Part shown: piece after piece, positions 41,741 through 53,500 of the stretch
Layout: the number at the start of each line of letters is the position of its first letter
Numbering within the stretch: position 1 is the stretch's first letter
Origin: Gallaecimonas pentaromativorans
Lineage (GTDB): Bacteria; Pseudomonadota; Gammaproteobacteria; Enterobacterales; Gallaecimonadaceae
Assembly (NCBI RefSeq): GCF_003751625.1
Contig: NZ_RJUL01000008.1
Span: 62,001-126,000 of the forward strand
DNA length: 64,000 nt
Reading direction: 5' to 3'
Notes under the pieces: generated by a model
Databases searched by the model: none
Told to the model about the DNA's origin: nothing
The model's input: the letters and a program-made list of their open reading frames with translations, nothing else
Position numbers and translations under genes: made by a program

Positions 41741-42796
41741 GTGAACAGCGTTAATGCGGCAAGGCCCGTGATTCTGATCCCTGCCTACCAGCCTGATGAA
41801 ACCCTCTACCAACTGGTGCTTACCCTCAAGGCCCGTGGCCCCCACTACCCGGTGCTGGTGGTGGATGATGGCTCCAATCGCCACCTCAAACCCCTGTTCG
41901 ATGCCCTGGCCGAGCTGCGCGGGGTGGAGGTTATTCATCACCTGCGTAACCAGGGTAAAGGCGCCGCCATCAAAACCGGCCTGGCCTGGGTCGAGGACCA
42001 TGGGGCCGATAACTGCCCGGGAGTGGTCACCGCCGATGCCGACGGCCAGCACCTGGCTGACGACATTCTGGCCCTGGCGCGGCGCCTGGAGGCCTACCCT
42101 CGCAAGCTGTGGCTGGGGGTGCGCCAGTTTGACCAGCAAGTGCCGCTGCGCTCGCGCTTTGGCAACAAGCTCACCGAGAAGGTGTTTGCCCTGGCTACCG
42201 GCCAGCATCTTAGCGATACCCAAACTGGCCTTAGGGCCATACCCAAGGCTTATTTCCAGGCATTGCTGGCCATCAAGGCCAACGGCTACGAGTTCGAGCT
42301 GGACATGCTGCTGGCGGCCAAGGACAACGGCATATCCATTGGCGAGAAGACCATCGCCACCGTTTATGAAGCCGGTAACCCCAGCAGCCATTTTCGGCCC
42401 CTGGCCGACTCGCTGCGTATCTACAGCCGCTTTTTCCGTTTCGCCGGGGTAGGGCTGGCTTCGGCGGGGCTCGATTACCTGCTGTTTGCGCTGCTCTACA
42501 TGGTAAGCGGCGAGATTTTGCTGGCCATGGTGCTGGCAAGGATTTGCTCGGCGGTCTTTAATTTCGGCTGCAACCGGCTCTGGGTCTTTGGCAGCCAGGG
42601 CAGTCTGCTCAAAGAGGCTGGCCGTTACAGCGTGTTGGCTATTACCCTGATTGGGCTGGGTTATTTCCTTACCAAAGGCTTTTACGGCATGGGGGTTTCG
42701 CCCTTTATCGGTAAGCCTCTGGCAGAGGGAGTCATCATGGTGGTGAGCTTTATTGCACAAAGGTATGTAGTCTTTTTACGAGAAAAAGAGGCTTAA
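41741..42796 (+). CDS. Glycosyltransferase family 2 fused to a GtrA-like membrane domain
   Basis: The 351-residue protein starts with GTG after AAGGAGGA. Residues 8-215 form a GT2 domain of the dolichol-phosphate-mannose-synthase type: IPAYQPDETL, VVDDGSN, GKGAAIKTGL and the metal-binding TADADGQHLADD. Residues about 225-345 form four helices with the GtrA signature FARICSAVFNFGCNRLWVF-like pattern (here LARICSAVFNFGCNRLWVF). In phage GtrA/GtrB pairs the GT makes polyprenyl-phosphate sugar and GtrA flips it, so this fusion could do both jobs. It is unlinked to an O-antigen cluster here. The acceptor is unknown. Confidence 0.88.
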   Translation: MNSVNAARPVILIPAYQPDETLYQLVLTLKARGPHYPVLVVDDGSNRHLKPLFDALAELRGVEVIHHLRNQGKGAAIKTGLAWVEDHGADNCPGVVTADADGQHLADDILALARRLEAYPRKLWLGVRQFDQQVPLRSRFGNKLTEKVFALATGQHLSDTQTGLRAIPKAYFQALLAIKANGYEFELDMLLAAKDNGISIGEKTIATVYEAGNPSSHFRPLADSLRIYSRFFRFAGVGLASAGLDYLLFALLYMVSGEILLAMVLARICSAVFNFGCNRLWVFGSQGSLLKEAGRYSVLAITLIGLGYFLTKGFYGMGVSPFIGKPLAEGVIMVVSFIAQRYVVFLREKEA

Positions 42797-42839
42797 AACC
42801 GCTATTCTGCCGGCCCGCTGACACTAATTCGGAAAGAAA

Positions 42840-44744
42840 ATGACACCAGTCGCATGGATCATGATGGCGAGCCTGAGCGCTCAGGACCTGCCAAAGGCTG
42901 CAAGCAGCACCGACACCGAGGTGATTGAGGTGCAGGGCCACCGCCTGGGGGCCACCTTGCCGTCGGCTTCCTTGGCCGAGCCAGAGGCTGGGCCGTTATT
43001 GGACAACGGCGACTGGTTGCAGGGCCTGCCCGGCCTACAGGTGGACTCGCGGGTCAACATGGCCCAAGACACCCGCCTGGTGGTGCGCGGCTTTGGTGCC
43101 ACTTCCAGCTTCGGGGTGCGTAGCCTGCGTATCGAGCAAGACGGCATTCCCATTTCCAGTGCTGACGGCCAGGGGCAATTGTCGGCGGTGCAGGCTGGCA
43201 GCATTGATCACGCGCTTTTGATCAAAGGCCCGCTGGCGGCCCTTTATGGCAACGCCGCCGGTGGCGTGCTGCAATTGCGCTCCAGCCTGCCCGAGCAAAG
43301 CGGCGGCAAGGTTGGCGCCATGGTGGGGCAGGACGGCCAGCGCCGCATCAATGCCACTGGCAATTACCGCGATGGCGACAACTGGCTGAGCCTGAGTGGC
43401 CAGCGCCTGGAAATGGACGGCTTTCGCCCCCACAGCGAGGCCAGCCGCAACCAGTGGCGCCTGGCAGGCGGCAGCGGCGGGCTGACCGCCTTTACCCAGC
43501 AAAGCGTCGAGCCGCGCCTGAACGACCCTCAATCTGAAACCCTTAGCCAATGGCAAACCGACCCCGATGCCGGCAACGCCGCCGCTATTAAATTCGATGC
43601 CCACAAGAGCGTGCGTGACCGCCTGAGTGGCGTGAACTACAACCAGGGCGACTGGCATTTGTCCGGTTGGAGTGGCGACCGCAAAGTATTGCAGTACCTC
43701 ACCTTTGTGGGCGATACTAGCGCCGGGGGTATTGTCGATCTGGACCGTGAAAACCAGGGCGCCCGGGTGGAATGGACCCCAAGCTGGCAAAACGTCAACT
43801 GGACTTTGGGCAGCGAGTATCGCCGCCAGAAGGACGACCGCCAGGGCTATGCCAACCAGTTTGGTCACCAGGGCGTACTGCGCCGCGACGAAACCGGCCG
43901 CATCCGCAGCCTCGATACCTACGCCATTGCCGATGTGGCCGGTGTTACTGCCGGGGTGCGTTATAGCCACAGCCGTTTTAGCGTCGATGACCGTTTTGAA
44001 AACGACGACAGCGGCAGCGGCAACTTCAACGAGCTGGCCTGGGCCCTTGGCTATCGCCACGAACTGGCGCCGGGCTGGACCGGCTTTGCCAGCATCGGTG
44101 AGGGCTTTGAAACCCCCACCCTCACCGAGATGGCTTACTCGGTAGACGGCGGCGGCTTTAACAAAGACCTTCAAAGCAGCAAGCACCGCCAGGCCGAGAT
44201 TGGTGTCAGTACCGAAATGGGGCAATGGCACGCCACCGTTACTGGCTTTTACATCGACAGCAGCCGCGAGCTGGTGGTGGTGCAAAGCGATAACGGCCGC
44301 ACCGTTTATGACAACGGTGAAGACTCTAAACGCAAGGGCCTGGAAGGGGAGCTGGTACGCCAGTTTGGCGACTGGCAATACCGCCTAAGCGGCACCTGGC
44401 TGGATGCCAGCTTTGACACCGGCGAGCGCATTCCCGGCATCGCCAAGCTGGACATGAGCCAGCGCCTGTCTTGGTTCTTTGCCGACGCGCAGTCACTGGC
44501 GCTGGACTGGCACCATCGCAGTCGCACTGCTGCCACCACCGACAACAGCGTCTATGTGCCGGGCGGTAACCGTTGGGACTTGGGCTGGCAGGGCGGCTTT
44601 GGGCCGGTGAACCTGTGGGCGCGGGTGGAAAACCTGGCGGATGAGAAGCTGGCAGGGGCGGTAGTGGTTAACCAAAGCGCCGGGCGCTATGTGGAGCCCC
44701 TGCCGGGGCGGCAATGGAGCTTAGGGCTGGACTGGACCTTTTAA
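42840..44744 (+). CDS. TonB-dependent outer-membrane receptor
   Basis: The 634-residue protein has a short signal-like N-terminus and a TonB-box-like stretch (TEVIEVQGHR, about residue 24). A plug domain follows (DNGDWLQGLPGLQVDSR; RLVVRGFGATSSFGVRSL; GPLAALYGNAAGGVL), and then a 22-strand barrel ending in the aromatic WSLGLDWTF. The substrate is probably a metal chelate, but TonB receptors cannot be assigned by eye. The signal peptide is unusually poor (MTPVAWIMMASLSAQ), so the true start could be elsewhere. No siderophore transport genes are nearby. Its end overlaps the next gene on the minus strand by 24 bases. Confidence 0.85.
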   Translation: MTPVAWIMMASLSAQDLPKAASSTDTEVIEVQGHRLGATLPSASLAEPEAGPLLDNGDWLQGLPGLQVDSRVNMAQDTRLVVRGFGATSSFGVRSLRIEQDGIPISSADGQGQLSAVQAGSIDHALLIKGPLAALYGNAAGGVLQLRSSLPEQSGGKVGAMVGQDGQRRINATGNYRDGDNWLSLSGQRLEMDGFRPHSEASRNQWRLAGGSGGLTAFTQQSVEPRLNDPQSETLSQWQTDPDAGNAAAIKFDAHKSVRDRLSGVNYNQGDWHLSGWSGDRKVLQYLTFVGDTSAGGIVDLDRENQGARVEWTPSWQNVNWTLGSEYRRQKDDRQGYANQFGHQGVLRRDETGRIRSLDTYAIADVAGVTAGVRYSHSRFSVDDRFENDDSGSGNFNELAWALGYRHELAPGWTGFASIGEGFETPTLTEMAYSVDGGGFNKDLQSSKHRQAEIGVSTEMGQWHATVTGFYIDSSRELVVVQSDNGRTVYDNGEDSKRKGLEGELVRQFGDWQYRLSGTWLDASFDTGERIPGIAKLDMSQRLSWFFADAQSLALDWHHRSRTAATTDNSVYVPGGNRWDLGWQGGFGPVNLWARVENLADEKLAGAVVVNQSAGRYVEPLPGRQWSLGLDWTF

Positions 44745-44936
44745 GCGGCGCAGTTTTCCCAGTAGACGATAACGCCATTTAAGCGGCTGTTGGGCGTCTC
44801 GCAGCTGGTGCAGCACCTCTTCTAGGAACTGCGCTTCGCTGGGGGCGGCCTCGGCCGCTTTGCTTTGGGCACATGCATTGCCTCTGGCCTTAGCCAACAA
44901 GGGGCCTGCATTACACTCTGTGCTTTTCGCCATCAT
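44721..44936 (-). CDS. Small hypothetical protein downstream of the GST gene
   Basis: This possible 71-residue protein starts at ATG with GGCAGGAACAG upstream, 30 bases after the stop of the glutathione transferase gene and on the same strand. Its C-terminal half looks helical and charged (FLEEVLHQLRDAQQPLKW, RYRLLGKLRRLKG), while the N-terminal half is rich in Ala. It overlaps the receptor gene by 24 bases. I recognise no family, and a chance frame in GC-rich DNA cannot be ruled out. Confidence 0.4.
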   Translation of the reverse strand: MMAKSTECNAGPLLAKARGNACAQSKAAEAAPSEAQFLEEVLHQLRDAQQPLKWRYRLLGKLRRLKGPVQP

Positions 44937-44965
44937 CTGTTCCTGCCTTTGCTGTGCGTCCTGCG

Positions 44966-45631
44966 TTAATCGGCCTGTAAAATCACCGGCCCACCTTTCC
45001 TTATGGCTTCTTGATACTGCGAGTTTTTTCGACAACGCTCGATGAACGCCATGATATTGGGGCAATCATCAAGCCCGGCGCGGCTGGCGGCGGCCTCCAG
45101 CACAAAACTCATCTGGATATCGGCGGCGCTAAATTCCCCGGCAAACCAGTCGCCCCTGCTCAAGTGCTGCTCGATAAAGGCCAGGTGGCGGCTCAGTTGG
45201 GGCTGCAAAAAGCTCTGGGTGACCTTGGCCATCAGTTTACGGGCCACCGGGCGCACCAAAAAGGGCATCGGGCCTTTGGGAATGCGGCTAAAGACCAGTT
45301 TCATTACCAACAGCGGCATCAATGAGCCTTCGGCGTAGTGCATCCAGTAGCGGTAGTCCACCAGGGCCTGGCCACCGGCAGGCTTGAGGCGGCCCTGGCC
45401 GTAGGTGTCCAGCAGGTATTCGAGGATGGCGCCGGACTCGGCAATCACCAGCTCGCCGTCTTCCAGCACCGGGGATTTCCCCAGCGGGTGCACCGCCTGT
45501 AGCGAGGCCGGGGCCAGCATGGTTTTGGCATCGCGCTGGTAGCTTTCGATGCGGTATTCAAGGCCAAGCTCTTCGAGCAGCCACAACACCCGGTGTGAGC
45601 GGGAACGTTCAAGATGATGAAGGGTAAGCAT
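44966..45631 (-). CDS. Glutathione S-transferase family protein
   Basis: The 221-residue protein has an N-terminal thioredoxin-like domain (LTLHHLERSRSHRVLWLLEELGLEY, in parts; HPLGKSPVLEDGELVIAESGAILEYLLDTYG, in parts) with the cis-proline in KSPVLEDG and the glutathione-binding ESGAI. An all-helical C-terminal domain follows. The catalytic serine/cysteine position near S9-S11 in ERSRSHR fits the beta or nu-like bacterial classes. It may conjugate or reduce electrophiles in the cytoplasm. It is expressed from the minus strand and followed by a possible small gene. Confidence 0.88.
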   Translation of the reverse strand: MLTLHHLERSRSHRVLWLLEELGLEYRIESYQRDAKTMLAPASLQAVHPLGKSPVLEDGELVIAESGAILEYLLDTYGQGRLKPAGGQALVDYRYWMHYAEGSLMPLLVMKLVFSRIPKGPMPFLVRPVARKLMAKVTQSFLQPQLSRHLAFIEQHLSRGDWFAGEFSAADIQMSFVLEAAASRAGLDDCPNIMAFIERCRKNSQYQEAIRKGGPVILQAD

Positions 45632-45861
45632 GAGGGCTCCTTGTTAAGCCTTGCTCTACGCAACAAGCCGCCACCCGGATCGCCACCCAAACCTCTTTTT
45701 ATGCCACCACCAACGTGCCCCCGCCTTATGAAAACGTATTCAAGGCGGTTGGCTTTGTCGGCGCCCCAAGGCTCATCTAGGGTCAACAATGCCCTCTCCC
45801 GGGGCCGGCCCAACAGCATGGGCCGGGTATGCAGCAAATAATAAGATTTAAGGATAAACCA

Positions 45862-47601
<1,740 letters not shown>

Positions 47602-47619
47602 ACCGGCCCGGGTTCACCC

Positions 47620-47645
47620 AAGCGGCCTTTCGGGGCCGCTTTTTT
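47620..47645. terminator. Terminator between the amylase and LysR genes
   Basis: AAGCGGCC and GGCCGCTT form a stem around TTTCGG with a T run on the plus strand. It lies between convergent genes and ends the amylase transcript. Confidence 0.75.
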
Positions 47646-48511
47646 CAGGCGTCGAGCAGGAAATTGACAAAGGCGGTGTTGGCCCTAGACAGGTAACTGC
47701 CTCTGCGCCAAGCGATGGACAGCTCCAGCCACACCGGTTCGCTAAAGGGGATGGAGACCAGGTCCGGCTCGCCATCGACGGCTAATTTCAGCAAGGTGCT
47801 GATGCCAAAGCCTTGTTTAACAATGGATTTAATCAGCGGAATCAGGTTGGTTTGAAAGACGATGTTGGGGGTACGCCCGGCCTCGCGGGCCAGCCGGTCG
47901 ACAATTTTGCGGTGAAAGTAGCCTTCTTGGAACATCACCAGTTCCTGGTCAAAAAAGGTTTGAGGGTCGATGCTTTGGCGGCCGGCAAAGGGGTGATCCT
48001 TGGCTACGGTGACCCGCATTTCCTCGGTTAAAAACACCCGCGCTTCCAGCTCCGGCGGTAAGAACTCGGAGACGATCACCGCCAAATCCAGCTCACCGGC
48101 TTCCAGCATTTGGCGCAGCTGCCAGGTGCCGGCTTCAATCACCGACAGGTTGAGGCTTGGATGGCGGTGGCGAAAGGCCATCAAAATGGGCGGGAAGTAA
48201 TAAGAGCCCAGCATCGACGGAATCCCCACCCGCACCTCGCCGGTGCCCAGGCCCCTAAGCTCGTCCATCTCGTGCTCGGCGTCGGTCAGGGCGGTGAGAA
48301 TGCGCTCGGCGTGGGGCAGCAGGCGGCGGCCCTCGTCGGTCAGAGTGACTTTGCGGTCCTGGCGGTGAAACAGGCTCAGGTTCAGCTCCGACTCGAGCTT
48401 GCGAATGGCCATGCTCACCGCTGGCTGGGCTACCCCTAACTGCTGGGCGGCCAGGGTGAAGCTTTGCAACTTGGCCACTTCGTGGAAATAGCGCAGCGCT
48501 TTGGTGTCCAT
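47645..48511 (-). CDS. LysR-family transcriptional regulator
   Basis: The 288-residue protein has the standard LysR helix-turn-helix (FTLAAQQLGVAQPAVSMAIRKLE, in parts, residues 18-40) and a substrate-binding-like effector domain (GIPSMLGSYYFPPIL; QEGYFHRKIVD). It resembles regulators in the CysB/CbbR-like group only generally. It is divergent from the carbohydrate-porin gene, with 254 bases between the start codons, and is therefore a likely regulator of it. The ligand is unknown. Confidence 0.85.
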   Translation of the reverse strand: MDTKALRYFHEVAKLQSFTLAAQQLGVAQPAVSMAIRKLESELNLSLFHRQDRKVTLTDEGRRLLPHAERILTALTDAEHEMDELRGLGTGEVRVGIPSMLGSYYFPPILMAFRHRHPSLNLSVIEAGTWQLRQMLEAGELDLAVIVSEFLPPELEARVFLTEEMRVTVAKDHPFAGRQSIDPQTFFDQELVMFQEGYFHRKIVDRLAREAGRTPNIVFQTNLIPLIKSIVKQGFGISTLLKLAVDGEPDLVSIPFSEPVWLELSIAWRRGSYLSRANTAFVNFLLDA

Positions 48512-48765
48512 CTGTTGTGTCCTTGAGTCCCTGTGAAGAGGCGATTGCCCCTATTTGCTCTGGGCGCCTATAACACCGCCAACAATGCCCATACGACCAC
48601 TCAGGTAAATCCTCGGGCTTTTAAAATGGCGCCTGTGATAGAAAGGCGCCGTTGACGTTAACTGGTTGACGGTCTGTTCATCTTGCATCCGCAACCGGGT
48701 TCTACGCTTTTGTCATGCATTCATTTCAGGGAAGTGTTTTCCCCTTGGACAAGAAGAAGTAAACC

Positions 48766-50067
48766 ATGAACTGTAAAAAGACCCTTACCGCAGCCTCTGT
48801 ACTGTGGCTTATCAGCAGCGGCTATGCAGCACATGCCGACGATTTCAACGCAGATAACTACCTGTTCGGTGATATTGGGGGCTACCGCAGCCAGCTTCAT
48901 AACGACGGCATCGATGTCAGCCTGGGCTACACCTTCGAAACCGGTGGCAACCTGAGCGGCGGTGAGCGTCACGCCTACAGCTATGCCGACCAGACAGTAC
49001 TGGGCTTCGACTTCGATCTCAACAAGCTGTTCGGTCTCGACGGCGGCCGTTTCCGCTTCTCCCTGACCAACCGTGGCGGTCAGGCCCAGAACATCAACAA
49101 CAAAGCCGAAATTGGCCAGTTGATGCAATCCCTGGAAGTGTACGGCCGTGGCCGCACTACCCGTATCTCCGAATTCTTCTACGAGCAGAAACTGCTGGGC
49201 GGCGACCTGGACCTGAAACTGGGCCGAATGAACGTCGGTTCCGAGTTTGGCGACTTCCAGTGCGAATTCTCCTACCTGGGCTTCTGCGGCTCCCAGCCGG
49301 GTAACTTCAACTCCACCCTGTACAACTGGCCGATCAGCCAATGGGCCGGTACCGCCAAGTACAACCTCAATCCCGAGTGGTACGTGAAACTGGGCGTTTA
49401 CCAAATGAACCCCAGCTGGCTGAAAAACAGCCAAGGCCTGAACTTCGGCAGCCCCCACGGCACCAAAGGCCTGACCATTCCGGCCGAACTGGGCTGGACC
49501 CCGACCCTGAACGGCCTGCCGGGTACCTGGAAACTGGGTTACTGGTATGACACCGCCGGTGGCAACGACCTGTACTACAACGAGCAGGGCCAACCGCTGA
49601 TCCTCGACGGTGGCGTAGCGCGCACCCACAGCAACAAGTCCGGTGCCTACTTCGTGGTTGACCAGCAGATCACCTCTGTTGACGGCGACAGCAGCCGCGG
49701 CCTGAGCGTGTTCTCCAACATCACCCTCAACGACCGTGACATCACCACCGTAGACCGCTCCTTTAACGTCGGTATCGTCTACAAAGGGCCTTTCGCGTCT
49801 CGTCCGAAAGACCAGTGGGGCCTGGCCGGCCAGTACCTGCACGTCTCCGATCGCCTGTCTGACAGCCAGCGCCTCTTTAACGCCGCTGTGATGGGTGGCG
49901 ACATGCCGGTCCAAGACGACGAAATGGTGTTCGCTTCCTACTACAAATTCCAGGTCACTCCCGCTCTGGCGCTGCGTCCTGAAATTCAGTACATCCACAA
50001 CCCGGGTGGCCTGAGCGAAAACGACAACGCCTGGGTTGCGACCCTCAAAGGCAGCGTAGCTTTCTAA
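48766..50067 (+). CDS. Carbohydrate-selective porin (OprB family)
   Basis: The 433-residue protein has a signal peptide (to about residue 24, YAAHA) and the OprB-type 16-strand barrel layout. It opens with a DNYLFGDIGGYRSQLHNDGID segment (in parts) and later shows LDLKLGRMNVGSEFGDFQCEF and a C-terminal aromatic residue (KGSVAF), the outer-membrane targeting signal. OprB-type porins let sugars enter the periplasm, which fits with the amylase and the sugar dehydrogenase nearby. A divergent LysR gene lies upstream and a terminator downstream. An alternative start 45 bases earlier lacks a signal peptide. Confidence 0.9.
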   Translation: MNCKKTLTAASVLWLISSGYAAHADDFNADNYLFGDIGGYRSQLHNDGIDVSLGYTFETGGNLSGGERHAYSYADQTVLGFDFDLNKLFGLDGGRFRFSLTNRGGQAQNINNKAEIGQLMQSLEVYGRGRTTRISEFFYEQKLLGGDLDLKLGRMNVGSEFGDFQCEFSYLGFCGSQPGNFNSTLYNWPISQWAGTAKYNLNPEWYVKLGVYQMNPSWLKNSQGLNFGSPHGTKGLTIPAELGWTPTLNGLPGTWKLGYWYDTAGGNDLYYNEQGQPLILDGGVARTHSNKSGAYFVVDQQITSVDGDSSRGLSVFSNITLNDRDITTVDRSFNVGIVYKGPFASRPKDQWGLAGQYLHVSDRLSDSQRLFNAAVMGGDMPVQDDEMVFASYYKFQVTPALALRPEIQYIHNPGGLSENDNAWVATLKGSVAF

Positions 50068-50084
50068 GCTCGCGCAACCATCTG

Positions 50085-50113
50085 AAAAAGGGAGGCTTAG
50101 GCCTCCCTTTTTT
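50085..50113 (+). terminator. Rho-independent terminator of the porin gene
   Basis: AAAAGGGAGGC and GCCTCCCTTTTTT form a perfect stem around TTAG, 18 bases after the porin stop. Confidence 0.85.
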
Positions 50114-50575
50114 GTGCCTATTTAATTAACAAAAAGGTATCGGTACAAACTTGAAACACACAGCGACAACTGAATATTAGCTTTGCTTGATTAATGTTGT
50201 GGTCAGCATGGGTGGGCATTTCCTCTATTTTTACTGCCTCTGCTGAAGGGGAGGAGGACATAAAATGAAATATCCAATTTTGTTAATTTTATGTTTGATT
50301 TTCGCCTTGGCTGTTTATTTTTTGCGCATGATGAATGTGCCTTAAATTCTGTTGATATTATGAGCATTGCTCGGTAATATCTTAGTGTATTCACACTTTA
50401 TTCATTATCTTCGGCAGGATGCTCGCAATGGCAAAGGTTTGCTTCTTTTCTCACTCTCCGCTCTCGCTTCTAGCCTGCCACCGGTGCTGCGTGTCTACCT
50501 GACACCTGCCATAACTTTTTCGGATAAGACTCCTGTACATACAGGGACAGTGCTGACTTTTATTGGGTCTTTCTA
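50114..50575. other. AT-rich intergenic stretch before the RHS gene
   Basis: This stretch contains one probable mini-gene (listed separately) and no other convincing frame. GC content falls here compared with the porin region. The ATG of the RHS gene at 50576 has no strong ribosome site (the bases before it are GGGTCTTTCTA), so its real start or regulation is uncertain. Confidence 0.4.
50265..50345 (+). CDS. 26-residue membrane peptide
   Basis: ATG at 50265 is preceded by AGGGGAGGAGGACA, an unusually strong ribosome site. The 26-residue product is one hydrophobic helix (PILLILCLIFALAVYFL) with Lys at residue 2 and an Arg after the helix. It resembles the small inner-membrane stress peptides of enterobacteria in form only. 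No family is recognised. It lies between the porin terminator and the RHS gene. Confidence 0.45.
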   Translation: MKYPILLILCLIFALAVYFLRMMNVP

Positions 50576-53500
50576 ATGTATTTTAAAAAAATCGCTCAAG
50601 CTCTTTTGGTAATGGCTTTCTCTGCAAGTTGTTTGGGTTGGACAACCTACAAAAATGGCAGTGATTACTATTTCCAGGCCGATAAAAAAATCGCACTGAT
50701 CCATGCCTCCCCGTCTTTCCCTATTGCCTTCCGAAATCCTGCCGGTGGTTTTGAGCTTAAGAATAACGGTGACGGAACCTGGAGCCTTGTACCGCTTAGC
50801 GATGCCCAATGGGCCAGCATTTCCCCTTCACTGACTGCATCGGACTTCGATATTGTCGAAGCTGACTTTAATGGCAACCTAGAAAACGATTTGCTGCTGG
50901 TTTCCAAAGGATCAGCTGGCGATAGCTTTGTTATCAGTGGCAACTATAAAACGCTGCAGCACTTTAACGGCACCGAACTGAATTCCACTATTCTTGCCAG
51001 CGCCGATACCAACGGCGATGGGACTTACTCAGCGTCTGAATTGAACGCAGTGATTAACGATAATCACCTGCCCAGTACGCCGCTCTCTGCCAATTTATCC
51101 GGCTTAACTGCCGGCCAATTCCGTGTAGACGAATCCGGTAGTGCAACCTATTCCGTACCCCTGACTATTCCTGGTGGCCGAACCAGCGTTCAGCCAAGCA
51201 TCTCGTTGGATTATTCCAGCGCCAATAAAAGCGATGGCATAGCCGGTATTGGTTGGAGCCTCAGTGCCAGCTCAAGCATTTATCGTTGCCCTAAAAATAT
51301 TGCCCAGGAAGGCGCCATTGGCGGCGTGACCTACAGCACCGCTGACAGACTGTGCCTTGATGGCCAAAAGCTATTTGTAAAAGGCTATGTTACCCAGCGC
51401 CCGGCGCCGAGTGACGCCACCTATTGGGCCGCCAACCAAACCTATGTTACTGAAATCGCCTCGGGTATTGAGGTGCACGCCGTTGGCACCCTCAGTACTG
51501 GATCCGGTTATCTCTATGCAGAGACAAAAGCCGGTGAAAGACAGTTCTATGGGCGTAGGAGCGAGGCCAATGCCAAGCTTTGGACCTCCGTCGTAGAAGC
51601 CGGCCAACATGCCTCTGTGGTATCGAGCTGGCTAAGGGATGTGGTTGCCGACCGCCTTGGCAATGCGGTGCTTTACGACTATCAGCAACCGCAACAGGGC
51701 GAGGTGCTACCCAAGCGTATCTCCTATACCGCGATGGTAAATACCAGCTCAGGGTTGGTCAGCTCTGACGGCAACAATCAGGTGGTATTCCAATATGCTG
51801 ATCGCAGCTATCCGGAATCGTTGCTGTCTTACGGCACTATCATTAACAAAACCAAGTACCTGACTAACGTCTTGGTTTATGACGATGGTGAACTGTGGCG
51901 CAGTTATAACCTGTATTACGATGCTGCAACGTCCGTTGATAAAGCCACTACCTTGGCTTCGGTTCAGGAGTGTACGCCGTCAGTAGATTGTTTGGCACCC
52001 CTTGCCTTTGATTGGCAAAAAAGCCATCCAAAAGATGCCGTGTTTCAAACCGCCTCTACCATCAGTGTTGAAAATGGCGACCAAGCAAATAATTATTTCA
52101 TGGATTTTGATGGCGATGGTAATACCGATCTACTTTATTTAAGTAATGGCAAATGGTACCTACGCTCCAATATTACCGGTTCGCCAGTGTTGTTGACTAA
52201 CTCCACTATTTCCTCACCAGAAAAGATAAAATTTATTGATTGGAATGGTGATGGCACAATGGACATCCTGGCTAGTATCAATGGTGTATGGAATGTCCTT
52301 TATTATTCGCCAACGCAACGGAAAGATATAAAGGTCTGTAATAACCCAGATCTTGGTCGTTGTACTATCGTTATACCCGCTTCTGCAACGAAGTCCTACA
52401 ACTTAAATATTCCGTCAAAGGGTCTAGAAGCTAAGACTTTTGTCGCTGATTTTGATGGCGATGGACTACAAGATATTCTATTTGTCGATAATGGCGTAAT
52501 CTCTGGATATAAAAACAAGGTCGAAAATGGTATAGGGTTCTCAGGTTCAAAGAAGCAGACCTTATCTAGCAATAGATTCGGTATGAGCCTTAATGATTGG
52601 GATGTTCATAGCTCAAGTATTGATAGCTTAGATAACATGAGTCTGGTTGACGTTAATGGTGACGGTCTGACAGACTTATTGCTTGCCTACACCATGACAG
52701 TCGGAACATGTAAAGGATATCCTGACGAAGATAGCGAGGATTCATGCAGTGCAGTAGACGGGCATTGGCAAGAATATACATCAACTTCTTTAGGAGTATG
52801 GATTGCGAATGGTCAAGGTTATGATGACCCGGTAACTATTGTCGACGAAAATCACTTTAAGACTATAATGTCAGCCGATTTTAATGGTGATGGTCTGACT
52901 GATTTCCTATATCGTAACCTGGGCGGTTGGTCTTACATCATCTCTCTCGGTGACGGTCATTTTACAAAGCCAAAATTGATCTCAATATATGGGGATGACA
53001 GCAATTTTTATAAGGTGCATTTGGCCGATATTAACGGTGATGGCCGTACCGATATTATCTTCCCCGGTAGTAGCGGTAATGATGCTTATATTAACTATGC
53101 TTATGTACCTGCCGGTAGTACCACTGTTGACTTTACTGGTAGCACTTTCCAGGCAGGACTAAAAATTGAGGACTACTTCCAATTTGCCGATATCGATAAC
53201 GATGGGCAAATCGATGCGGTGTCGGTATTAAGCGGCAGCCTTAAGGTTTACAAAAACTTTCGCGCTGGGTTAGACGATAACGTTATTACTGCCTTTAATA
53301 CCGACTCGGCCGCCATGGGTACTAAAACCACGGTCACTTATGGCCAGTTGAATGACTCGGACGTGTACTTTGCGACCGATTCCAACAACGCTACCAATGA
53401 TGGTGTTTTACGGCGCTTGGGGCCATCCACCATGAAGGTGGTCTCAAAGGTCACCTCTGACGCCCCTGCTAATAGCTCTGTCAGTGTTGCTTATAGCTAT

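Noticed and set aside
50367..50576. A 69-codon frame just before the RHS gene
   Set aside because: It lacks a ribosome site, ends on the RHS start codon by chance and has no protein-like features.
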